Shown here in pieces: positions 6,697 through 14,109 of a stretch of 19,527 nucleotides of DNA. The notes under the pieces were generated by a model that saw only the letters and a program-made list of their open reading frames with translations, made no database searches and was not told where the DNA came from. The DNA is taken from positions 1 through 19,527 of the forward strand of contig VBCT01000158.1 of assembly GCA_005882235.1 (NCBI GenBank). Reading direction: 5' to 3'. How positions within the stretch are numbered: position 1 is the first letter of the stretch; each line of letters starts with the position of its first letter. This DNA is from Betaproteobacteria bacterium. Its GTDB lineage: Bacteria; Pseudomonadota; Gammaproteobacteria; Burkholderiales; SG8-39. Made by a program: the position numbers and the translations under genes.

Positions 6697-7862
6697 TCAG
6701 CCCAACGCCGCCTCAATGCGCGCGATCATCGTGGCGAGCGCCGCGCCTCGCTCGTGGCGAGCATAGCGATCGGAGAATTCTCGTGCTTTCGAGGCGTATT
6801 CCGACCCTTCGGCGAGCGCCGTGAGGGCCGACGTGTAATCGGGGTTGCGATGCCGAGCCCGGCGCCGTAGCGCACGACGCGCCGCGTAATGAGGAATTGC
6901 TCGAGTTGTGTAGGTAGCAGCAGTAGGGGCTTCCCCGCAAGAAGCGCCTGCGCGGTCATCTGGTGACTTGCATGGCAAATCACTATGTCCGCCTGCGGTA
7001 ACACTCGAGATACGGACATCGGCTCTTCGGCGAAATAAACTGAACCGCCGTGATGGCGGCCCTTAATATCGGAATCCACGCCGCGGCAAAGGGCGAGCGT
7101 AGAACACCGTTGGCGTGCGAGCGCGTCGGCCAGCGACGCCAGCCCCTTGTAGTAATGGTACAGATAGACAAACACGCGCGGCCCGTCCCCGACGGGCCAG
7201 TCCGGCACCAATTTTCCTTCAGCTGACTTAGTAATCCCGTAATAGTCAGAAGGCCCGCGCTCGGGATAGACGTCGAGCTCGGGGTACGTAAGAAGCATCG
7301 AGCGACCGGCGAATAAATCGCCGATCGTCGTAAGAGGATTTCCACGGAACGCCGCAAGCGCTTGATTGATTGAATTCAACACACGGCGGTCCGCGGCTTC
7401 GAGCCGCGCGCGCGGGGCCGGCTCCCAGTCGCGCAGCGGCGCGGCGGGCATCGCTGGCGGGGGAACGTGAAAGCCCTGCGAGACTTCGAAGCTCGGAATG
7501 CCGAGCGTGCGCGCCGCGAGATGTGCGGCCGGAGCTACGTTGGCGATAACCGCCTGTGAGGCTCTCAGCTGCTCGCGCCACGCGTCGATCAGCGCTTTGA
7601 CCGGACCGGCCTCGTGGTAACCGAAGTTGAGCAGAATCTCGCCTAGGTTCAGCGGATTAGCGTTGATGGTTGGCCCAGACCAGATTGGCGCGCCTTCGCG
7701 TGGGATTTCGGCTGCGCCTTCGAGATCCGCGGCCGCATGCGGCTCGCGAAGCAGAAACCGCACTTCATGGCCGCGCGCCTTCAGGGCGGCGGCGACCGGG
7801 AGCATCGTGGTCACATGGCCGGTATGCGCCCCCAGTTCCCAGGCGAATTCGACTTTCGCCAT
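6697..7862 (-). pseudogene. GT1/MGT-like glycosyltransferase with one frameshift near the 3' end
   Basis: This encodes a GT-B fold sugar transferase of ~388 residues. The N-terminal half begins MAKVEFAWELGAHTGHVTTM and has the acceptor-side Rossmann pattern LPVAAALKARGHEVRFLL. The C-terminal half carries the nucleotide-sugar signature as DIVICHASHQMTAQALLAGKP ... LEQFLITRRVVRYGAG. At 6846 the frame breaks: GLGIA continues as NPDYTSALTALAEGSEYAS ... MIARIEAALG in the -1 frame, ending at 6697. One missing A (GCA[A]ACCCC) restores the protein. No Shine-Dalgarno sequence precedes ATG 7862, and a terminator hairpin lies only 24 nt upstream. The first 79 codons have a diverged second copy at 9110-9346 inside the TPS locus. 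Substrate is unknown; modification of the co-located secreted adhesin is a hypothesis. Confidence 0.8.
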
Positions 7863-7949
7863 CGCGCTGCGAGTCCGAAAAATGAAGAAGCCCGCCTAGA
7901 AGGCGGGCTTCCAGTGTAGCGGCTCAGGGCCTTACTGGACCACGCACTC
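7627..7949 (-). repeat. Dispersed repeat, copy A (FecR 3' end + terminator + glycosyltransferase 5' end)
   Basis: This 323-bp segment matches 9111-9433 along its whole length, with no net length difference and by eye about four of five bases identical. It contains the last codons of the FecR gene (ECVVQ-stop), the terminator hairpin, the leader, and the first 79 codons of the glycosyltransferase (through GEILLN). Similarity to the other copy ends sharply on both sides. This copy lies in the normal context, with both genes continuing beyond it, so it is probably the ancestral arrangement. No terminal inverted repeats are seen. Confidence 0.85.
7878..7911 (-). terminator. Intrinsic terminator between FecR gene and glycosyltransferase
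   Basis: On the minus strand a perfect 10-bp stem (GAAGCCCGCC, plus 7902-7911, with GGCGGGCTTC, plus 7887-7896) and a 5-nt loop are followed by TTCATTTTT. It begins 21 nt after the FecR stop and its T tract ends 15 nt before the glycosyltransferase ATG. It would therefore terminate the upstream transcript or act as an attenuator in the leader of the glycosyltransferase. Confidence 0.8.
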
Positions 7950-8660
7950 CATGCTCGAGCCGGCGTTTATGCTGCTCGTCTTCAGCGTTTGCCCGAAGGT
8001 GGGCGGCGGGGCGACCTGCGGCAGGTTCGGCGGCGGCGGGACCAGTCTCGGAGGCAGATTGATATTGCTGGAGAAGCCCACCTGTCCGATGCCGACCAGC
8101 TGCTCCACGCCCCCCGAGACGAGCGCGATCTGACCGTCGGCCACCGTGACGTACACCCCCGGCGGCGGCAGGTTCGGGGGCGCGCTCTGGCCGGGCGGGG
8201 GCGCGGGGATGTCGATCGCCGAATAGTCGGTGCCGCGGATGCCGATGGTGGCGGTGGAAGTCACCATCCTGTAGGCGCTGCGATTGGTGGTGCGCTTGCC
8301 GATCAGCCCAGTGAGGGAACGCAGTCCGCCCTTGAAAAGCTGCATCGCGAAGTTGTCGCGCTCGGGACGGCCCTCGTCGTAGGCGTACGCCTCGATCTTG
8401 ACCTGAGTGCTGGGGCGCAGGGTCACCTGTCCGCCGTCGGTGAAGCGCAGCTGCGCATAGCTGTCGCGCTCGGTGGAGATCACGTCGCCGACGAAGACAT
8501 TGGAGCGCTCGGCCAAGGCGCCCATCGAGCCGTCGGGCCGCTGCACCGAGAGAGTCCCCGACAGATGCTGAACCGTGGCTTGCGCGAAGGCGAGCAGAGG
8601 GGCGAGCAGCGCAGCCGCCGCGAGCGCGCGGACGAAGAGGCGAGGCGCGCTCACTTGCAT
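7932..8660 (-). CDS. FecR-domain periplasmic protein of the TPS locus
   Basis: The product is a 242-residue exported protein. Residues 1-26 form a signal peptide (cleavage near AFA-QA). Residues ~33-150 are a FecR domain: GTLSVQRPDGSMGALAERSNVFVGDVIS, YAQLRFTDGGQVTLRPSTQVKIEAYAYDE, LFKGGLRSLTGLIGKR and YRMVTSTATIGIRGTDYSA. A proline-rich insert (PAPPPGQSAPPNLPPPG) follows, then a second strand set (VYVTVADGQIALVSGG), a Pro-rich linker and the terminus SSMECVVQ with a Cys four residues from the end. It is not the classic inner-membrane anti-sigma FecR; this soluble type often accompanies two-partner secretion genes. The ATG at 8660 overlaps by 10 nt the stop of the tpsA 3' fragment, so the two were translationally coupled. 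A strong terminator follows. Confidence 0.88.
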   Translation of the reverse strand: MQVSAPRLFVRALAAAALLAPLLAFAQATVQHLSGTLSVQRPDGSMGALAERSNVFVGDVISTERDSYAQLRFTDGGQVTLRPSTQVKIEAYAYDEGRPERDNFAMQLFKGGLRSLTGLIGKRTTNRSAYRMVTSTATIGIRGTDYSAIDIPAPPPGQSAPPNLPPPGVYVTVADGQIALVSGGVEQLVGIGQVGFSSNINLPPRLVPPPPNLPQVAPPPTFGQTLKTSSINAGSSMECVVQ

Positions 8661-9346
8661 ACCGCCGCCGCCTTCTTGTCGTCGCGCCTATCTCTCTTCG
8701 GCGGTTCCTCGACGATGCCCGAGCCGAGGGCCTGCTTCGCGACGGTCGTATTGTAGGCTGCGACCACGATTGAATTGGCGAGCGGATCGCGCCCGCTGAA
8801 AGTGAGCTGGGTGATATTGAGCGGGTACGGGGACGGTGGCGTCGCTGTCAGGTCAAGGCCGCCGGGCAGATGCAGCGTGCCGAAGTCGCCGATCGTGACG
8901 TCGAATGCGCCGCCGGTACGGTAAGTGAACGTCCCGCTGAGCGTCATGTCGTTGGGAAGCGTGGCGTTCAGCGAAGGACCCGCGGTCGACAGGAAGATGT
9001 CGCCCCCGGCGGCGGTGATGCCCTGCTGGACGTCGAGTGGGCTGAAGCTGTGGATCGTCACGTTGCCGGGGCTGCTCACGAGCGAAGAGATCGTCGTGCC
9101 GCCGTGCGCATTGAGGAGGATCTCGCCGAGGCTGAGCGGAGCTTCGCAGGTTGGCGGCCCTGACCAGATGGGCGCGCCCTCGCGCGGAATTTCCGCCGCG
9201 CCGTCGAGGTCGGCGCCCGCGGAGAGGTCCCGCAGAAGGAAACGCACGTCGTGCCCGCGCGCCTGCATCGCTGCCGCGACCGGCAGCAGGGTTGCGACGT
9301 GCCCCGTGCCCGCGCCCAGCTCCCAGGCGAATTCGACTTTCGCCAT
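8651..9346 (-). pseudogene. Chimeric ORF: glycosyltransferase N-terminus fused to tpsA C-terminal tail
   Basis: This is an open frame of 231 codons. Residues 1-79 (MAKVEFAWELGAGTGHVATL ... LSLGEILLN) match the start of the glycosyltransferase at 7862, with 62 of 79 residues identical by my count. From residue 80 (AHGGTTISSLVSSPGNVTI) the sequence becomes beta-helical adhesin, with ITAAGGDIFLS and LPNDMTLSGTFTYRTGGAFDV. It ends in a charged tail with a near-terminal Cys (RRDDKKAAAVCK). The fusion point is at 9110/9111, the edge of the 323-bp repeat. The tail is most simply the original 3' end of tpsA, still overlapping the FecR start. As glycosyltransferase it lacks the whole donor-binding half, and as adhesin it has no signal or TPS domain. 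Whether it is translated is unknown; like copy A it lacks a good ribosome binding site. Confidence 0.8.
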
Positions 9347-9433
9347 TGCGATGCGAGTCCCAGAAATGAAGAAGCCCGCCGCGAGGCGGGCCCTCAAGTG
9401 TAGCGGCTCAAGGCCTTACTGGACCACGCACTC
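9111..9433 (-). repeat. Dispersed repeat, copy B, located inside tpsA
   Basis: This 323-bp segment is homologous to 7627-7949. On the minus strand it supplies ECVVQ-stop to the 5' part of tpsA, a terminator hairpin, and 79 codons of the glycosyltransferase. These run directly into the tpsA tail. Flanking sequences differ completely from those of copy A. No target-site duplication or terminal inverted repeat is visible, so ectopic recombination is likelier than transposition. Confidence 0.85.
9364..9391 (-). terminator. Intrinsic terminator, repeat copy B
   Basis: On the minus strand GCCCGCC (plus 9385-9391) pairs with GGCGGGC (plus 9374-9380) around a 4-nt loop, with two possible G-U pairs extending the stem, followed by TTCATTTCT. 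It is weaker in its T tract than the copy at 7878. It lies just after the new stop of the split tpsA and should cut off transcription toward the chimera and the FecR gene. Confidence 0.65.
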
Positions 9434-12179
9434 GAGGGACTTGACGGTGTTGCTCACGTCGAGCTTGACGTCCGTGCCGGCGGCGAAAAGGATATCCGTC
9501 GTCAGCGCCGCCGTTTGGGTCACTGCTCCGCCCGCGACGATCTCGATCAATCCGCAACAGGTACGGGTGGTTCTGGCGCCGTCGAGTCCCCCGAATGCAT
9601 TGATCGCTCCCCCGAGCGCAATATCGCCGGGAGCGGATATCAGGACTTCACCGCCGGAGCCGCCGAGACCGATCGCGCTGCCGGCGGGCGCGGTACCGCC
9701 GTTTCCGCCAATTGCCGATATGGAGCCTATGGATCCGGCGCCGCGAAGGGTGACGACACCGCCGCCGCCGCCACTGCCACCCGAGCTTGCTGCGCCCCCG
9801 TTGCCGCCGGCGCCGCCGTCGGCGAGGATGGCGCCGACGACTGTTAGGGATTGTCCCCCTTGGAGGTCGACGAAGCCGGCGCTTCCGCCCGCGCCGCCCC
9901 CATTACCCGGTCCGGAGGTTCCCGGGCCGGCGCCGCCCAGTCCGCCGCTCACGTCGATGGCGCCGTTGGCGTTGCCGACCGAAACGTTGCCGCTCGCGAG
10001 CAGGTTGACGCTTCCCCCTTGTCCGCCGAGTGCGCCGGCAAAGGTGCCGCTGCTGTTGGCCGCGTTGCCGCCTCGCGCGCTGATTCCGCCTGCGACGAGG
10101 ATGTCGCCGCTCAGAGTCGCAACGACAGTCGGCGCACCGGAGATGCCCGGGATCACGGTGGTGGTGAGGCCACTGATGAAGACATCGCCAGCGGATCCGC
10201 CGGAGCCCCCTTGGCCCGAGGTCGCGGTGATCCCGTTGCCGCCGTTGGTGATGATTCCGCCGGAAACCGATACCGTCCCGGTAGTCGCGCTGTTGCGGCG
10301 TTCGATCAGTACGTTTCCACCGCTGGCTCCGTCCACGATTGCGAAGGAGCCGTCAGCGCCGCGAGTGTCGATGCTACCGTTGACGGTGATCTTGCCGCTG
10401 TCGGTCGCGAGCTTCACGGCGCCGCCAGCAACGCCGGCCGCCGTGGAGAAGGTCGCAAGCGAGCCGGTGACGATGTCGCCGGCGGCCGCGACCGTCAGGC
10501 TGCCGGAGCCCAGGGATCCATAGGTGCTGATGTTGCCGACGGCGACGCCGTAACCAAGGAGATTGACGCTTCCGCCGTTGGTGGTGATGTTGCCGAAGCC
10601 GGGACCCGAGGTGATGCTGCCGTAGCCGCTCGGAGTGAGGGACGCCGGATCGTTGGCTCTAAGCGTGATGTTCGTGCCGTTGGCGGTGATGTTGCCGCCC
10701 AGGTTGATGTTGTTGCCGGCTTGTGCAATGAAGGCACCTCCCCCGTAGGTGAGGTTCAGGTCTGTCTGCAGGTTGATATCTCGATGCGCCTGGAGGGTCA
10801 CACTCCCGTTCAAGCGCAAACCGGCATCTAACGTGCCAGCCGTAATCGTGGATACGTTGCCCACCAGTGGAGGATCGTCGAAGCAGACTCCGGCCAGGCA
10901 GGTCAGCTGGTCTATGCCGACGAGGCCAATATTTATGTCAGTCGGATCGAGCAGCCACTCGCCGCCGTTGCCCCTCGGCGCGCTCGTGTCCACTGTACCG
11001 AATGCCTGCAGCGCCCTGCCCGAAGTCTCGACGAAACCGCCGTTGCCGCTCTGCGAGCCGCCGCGCGCGGAGATGCTGCCGAAAAACCTGGTGGACTCGT
11101 CCGACCATACGATCACCCGGCCGCCGTCGCCGGTAGTACCCGCATCGGCGCGGATGATTCCGTCCGAACCGATCACGGTCTGCTGCGCGTTCTGAACGTC
11201 GGGATTGGCGCCGTGCGCGTCGCCGCCGACGAGAACCGTTCCGCCACCCGCGTCGCCCGATGCGTCGATCACACCGTGGCCGATGACTCCGACGCGCACG
11301 CCGAGCGCCTGGATCGTTCCGCCCTGGCCGGAGCTGCCCTTTGCTTCGACGGTTCCGGAGATGAGGTTGGTGCGTGAGATCTTTGGTGGCTACGAGCCGG
11401 ATCTCGCCGTTCGCGCCGACGACGGCGCTGTTCGCCTCCACCACGCCACCCTGGCGCACCAGAGCGCCGAACATGCCGATGCGGCCGGAGTCGGAGATCA
11501 GCTGCCCTACGTTGAGCGCCTGCTCGGTGTCCGCGACCACGCGCACCGTCACGAAGGGGGAATTCTCGGAAACGAGCTCCACGCTCTTGCCTGCGGCGAG
11601 CACGATCTGGCCCTGCGGGGAGCGGATCAGCCCCGAGTTCTGCACGTCCGGGCCGACGAGGAACACCCGGCCGCCCGCGCCGCCCGAGCTCGTGTCGATG
11701 ACGCCGGCGTTGGAGAGCCGTCCGTTGAGGAAGTCCTGGTCGGAGAGATTCAGGCTCGAAGCGACGAATCCTGCGACGTCAATGCGCCCGGTCGAACCGA
11801 TCACGACCCCGCTCGGGTTGATCAGGAACACCCGGCCGTTCGAGGAAAGTATCCCGTCGATCACGCTTTGCGGGATCACTCCGTTTGCGCCCACCACGCG
11901 GTTGAGCACCGCGGATGACCCCGAGGACTGCAGGAACTGCGTGATCTCGTTGACTCCGATCGAGAAGCTCTGCCAGTTGATGATGGCGTTGGCGCTGTTG
12001 GTGATCGTCAGGGTGTTGCCCGAGCTGGCGAAGGTCGCGCTGCCCGAGCCGACGGTGCCGCCGGTGGGATTGGCGAAGCTCTGCCCGTTGGAAAGACTGA
12101 AGCAGGCGGCTACCGACAGCGCGATCAGCTTGGGCTTGAAATCGCCTCGTTGCCTGCGCTTGGCACTGGAACTTGACAT
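9416..12179 (-). pseudogene. TpsA filamentous-hemagglutinin-like exoprotein, frameshifted and split
   Basis: This is the secreted partner of a two-partner (type Vb) secretion system. The ATG at 12179 follows GGAGG at 7-nt spacing. A long signal region (KPKLIALSVAACFSLSNGQSFA) precedes the TPS secretion domain: NPTGGTVGSGSATF, IINWQSFSIG, LNRVVGANGVIPQSVIDG and VFLINPSGVVIG. At 11372 the frame breaks after VATKDLT. The next frame continues ISGTVEAKGSSGQGGTIQALG ... IDASGDAGGGTVLVGG, with apparently fewer residues between than in relatives, so a small out-of-frame deletion is likely. A beta-helix with a very Gly-rich stretch (~9600-10250) follows. The frame ends at 9416 with LECVVQ, which comes from repeat copy B. 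The original tail appears to be at 8651-9110. Surface adhesion is the usual role of such proteins, but this copy looks inactive unless the breaks are sequence errors. Confidence 0.85.
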
Positions 12180-12260
12180 GGCTACCCCTCCGATAGACTT
12201 CATTCCCTGAGCAAACTTCGTTCCCGCAGCAAACGGGAAACTCATTCTAGACCCCGGTCG

Positions 12261-12299
12261 CAGGCGGTACGCGTGACTTTTCGCACAGGCGGTCCGCGT
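12261..12299. repeat. Short direct repeat between tpsB and tpsA
   Basis: CAGGCGGTACGCGT (12261-12274) and CAGGCGGTCCGCGT (12286-12299) differ at one of 14 bases and start 25 bp apart. They fill most of the gap between tpsB stop and the tpsA leader. A role as a regulator site is possible but unsupported. Confidence 0.4.
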
Positions 12300-14001
12300 C
12301 AGAAGCTGTAAGCGACGGCGGCATGCGCCCGGTATTCTCCGTTCAGACGGGTGCCTGCATCCTTGGTAACCCGCGCGACATCGAGCCGGAACGCGAAGGA
12401 CTTGCCCTGGTTCGCGCGCACGCCCAGGCCGAAGCTCCCGAGCTTGTTTTCCGGGCCGCGCTCCGGAATATTGTCGTGGCCGCGCGCCGCGTCGTAGAAC
12501 ACGAGCGCCCGCGCGCGCCAGGTACTGCCGATCCGCGATCCGAAATCCGGGCTGTAGCCCTCGAGCGAGAACCGCCGGCCGATGTCGCTCGCCGTCTCGC
12601 GCTCGTAGTAGCCGCGCACGCTGTCGGCGCCGCCCATCCCGAATTGCTCGCCGGGGACGAGCAGGTCTTTGGTCTGCTGCGCGCTCAGTGCAGCGCGCAG
12701 GATGAAATCCGAAGGCAGCAGCTGCGAGAACGCTACACCCGCGCGCCAGATCGAGTACTTGGCCGAAGCGCCAGGGCGCGCGGGAGGTTTGACTGGGTTT
12801 CCATTGCTATCCAGGACTAGGTTTCCGTTGCTATCCAGGAGTCCAGTGAAGGCTTCCTGATCGCCGTTAGGTCCACCCGGAATGTTGCGCGAGTAGGAGA
12901 GGTTGAATGACAGATCCCGGCCGACCTGCGACACGCGCCCGCTGTAGGTGAGCGAGGCGGGCCGGACCGTGATGTCCGGAACCTCTGACTGGCCAGAATC
13001 CCCGAAAATGACGCTGTTCTTGTACGCCCGGTAGTCCAGTCCGAATGCGATCCGATGTTCGTAACTGTCGATCCGCCCCAGCAGCTGCGTGTAACGCAGT
13101 CCGGCCACCGTCCCTTTTCCGGACACGTTGAAAACATCCAGCACCGTGCCTGAATTGACGCTCGAATACCCGGCGAGGACATCGACGACGCCGCTCAATT
13201 TGTATACCGGCACACGGTATCCGGCGCCGAATGGCCCGGCGAGCCGACGAGCTGCGCATTGATCACGTCGTCGCCGTTGAAGAGGTTCGCGTTCTGATAG
13301 CCGAGGCCGGTGCGCCAATTTCCGGTCTTCGGAGTGCCGGTGTTGTCCGCGAACACCGAGACCCTGGAGGGTTTTTCGTCCGTGACGCGAACGGTCGCGT
13401 CGAGCTGGCCGGGATCGTCCGACGCCTGCAGCGCCACGCTAACTTGCTTGGCCGGGCTCTCGTTGACGAGCTGGGCGTCCTGACCGATCGCGCGCGTGTT
13501 CGGAGAGGTGCCTTCCTTCAGCGAAGGCAGGCCGGCCCTGACGTTCCTTTCGTCGAAAAAGCGGTTGCCCTGGACCCGCACGCGCCGGATTCGCGCCTCG
13601 GCCACGCGCAAGCGCACCTGGCCCGAACGAATGTCCTGCTCGGGAACGCTCACGCGCACCGCGTTGTAGCCGCGGCCGGTGTAGACATCCTGCAGCGCTT
13701 CGAGCGCGCGCTGAATGTCTCCGAAGTCGCGGTCCTTTCCGGAGAACGGCGCGAGAATACGGTCGAGCTCGCCTTGCGCGAGAAGGGAATTACCCTCGAC
13801 GAGAAAACGCTGGATCGCGAATCGCGGCGGGGCCGGCGGCTTGGAAGGCGCCGCGACCGGAGCCTGAGACTGCGGCCTGGGAGGCGGCGGCTTCTTCGGC
13901 GCCTGCGCATTCCCGCTGCTCGCGCATAGCGCGAACAGAGATCCTGCCGCCGCAGCGAGCAAGCGGCAGCGCAGTGCGCCCACCGTTGGTATTGGACCCA
14001 C
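12299..14001 (-). pseudogene. TpsB (ShlB/FhaC-like) outer-membrane transporter, interrupted by one frameshift
   Basis: This is the outer-membrane pore that would export TpsA. A signal peptide (cleavage near GNAQA) is followed by a Pro-rich linker (KKPPPPRPQSQAPVAAPSKPP). Two POTRA domains come next: FAIQRFLVEGNSLLAQGELDRILAPF to SVPEQDIRSGQVRLRVAEARI, then RVRVQGNRFFDERNVRAGLPSLKEG to VTDEKPSRV. The barrel begins SVFADNTGTPKTGNWRTGLGY. At 13234 the frame breaks (NAQLVGSPG) and continues in the -1 frame as PFGAGYRVPVYKLSG, through the conserved VRGYYERE motif, to a C-terminal strand ending VAYSF. One missing C (GGC[C]CATT) restores it. GTG 14001 is chosen because GGGAGGG lies 5 nt upstream; ATG 14037 is an alternative. 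It is the first gene of the TPS locus. Confidence 0.85.
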
Positions 14002-14082
14002 CTCGACCCTCCCTGGCCAGGAGCAAAATTCTCCCACGGCCCATCTCGCTAGAGCAAGCGTCCCGAAAAATGTGACTTATTT

Positions 14083-14098
14083 CCGGCGACGTCGCCGG
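14083..14098. other. Perfect 16-bp palindrome between the bifunctional beta-oxidation gene and tpsB
   Basis: CCGGCGACGTCGCCGG is fully self-complementary. It begins 12 nt after the stop of the hydratase/dehydrogenase gene on the minus strand and is followed there by AAATAAG. It could fold as a 6-bp stem with an ACGT loop, a weak terminator for the fad genes without a T tract, or serve as a protein-binding site ahead of tpsB. Confidence 0.4.
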
Positions 14099-14109
14099 CA
14101 CGCGAAGAC

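Noticed and set aside
9346..9397. Upstream TTG start (9397) for the chimeric ORF, adding 17 residues
   Set aside because: The extra residues are translated from the terminator hairpin. The equivalent frame in the other copy contains a stop, and the glycosyltransferase family starts at MAKVEF.
9111..9433. Insertion sequence or MITE identity for the 323-bp repeat
   Set aside because: It contains pieces of two ordinary genes, lacks terminal inverted repeats and target-site duplication, and has no transposase.
9600..10250. CRISPR-like or tandem repeat array in the GC-rich short-period region
   Set aside because: The periodicity is from Gly codons in a beta-helix protein. There are no constant repeats with unique spacers.
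8925..10523. Plus-strand open frame of 532 codons, very rich in Pro and Ala
   Set aside because: It is the antisense of the Gly-rich TpsA region, where Gly codons read as Pro/Ala. It has no RBS and no family pattern.
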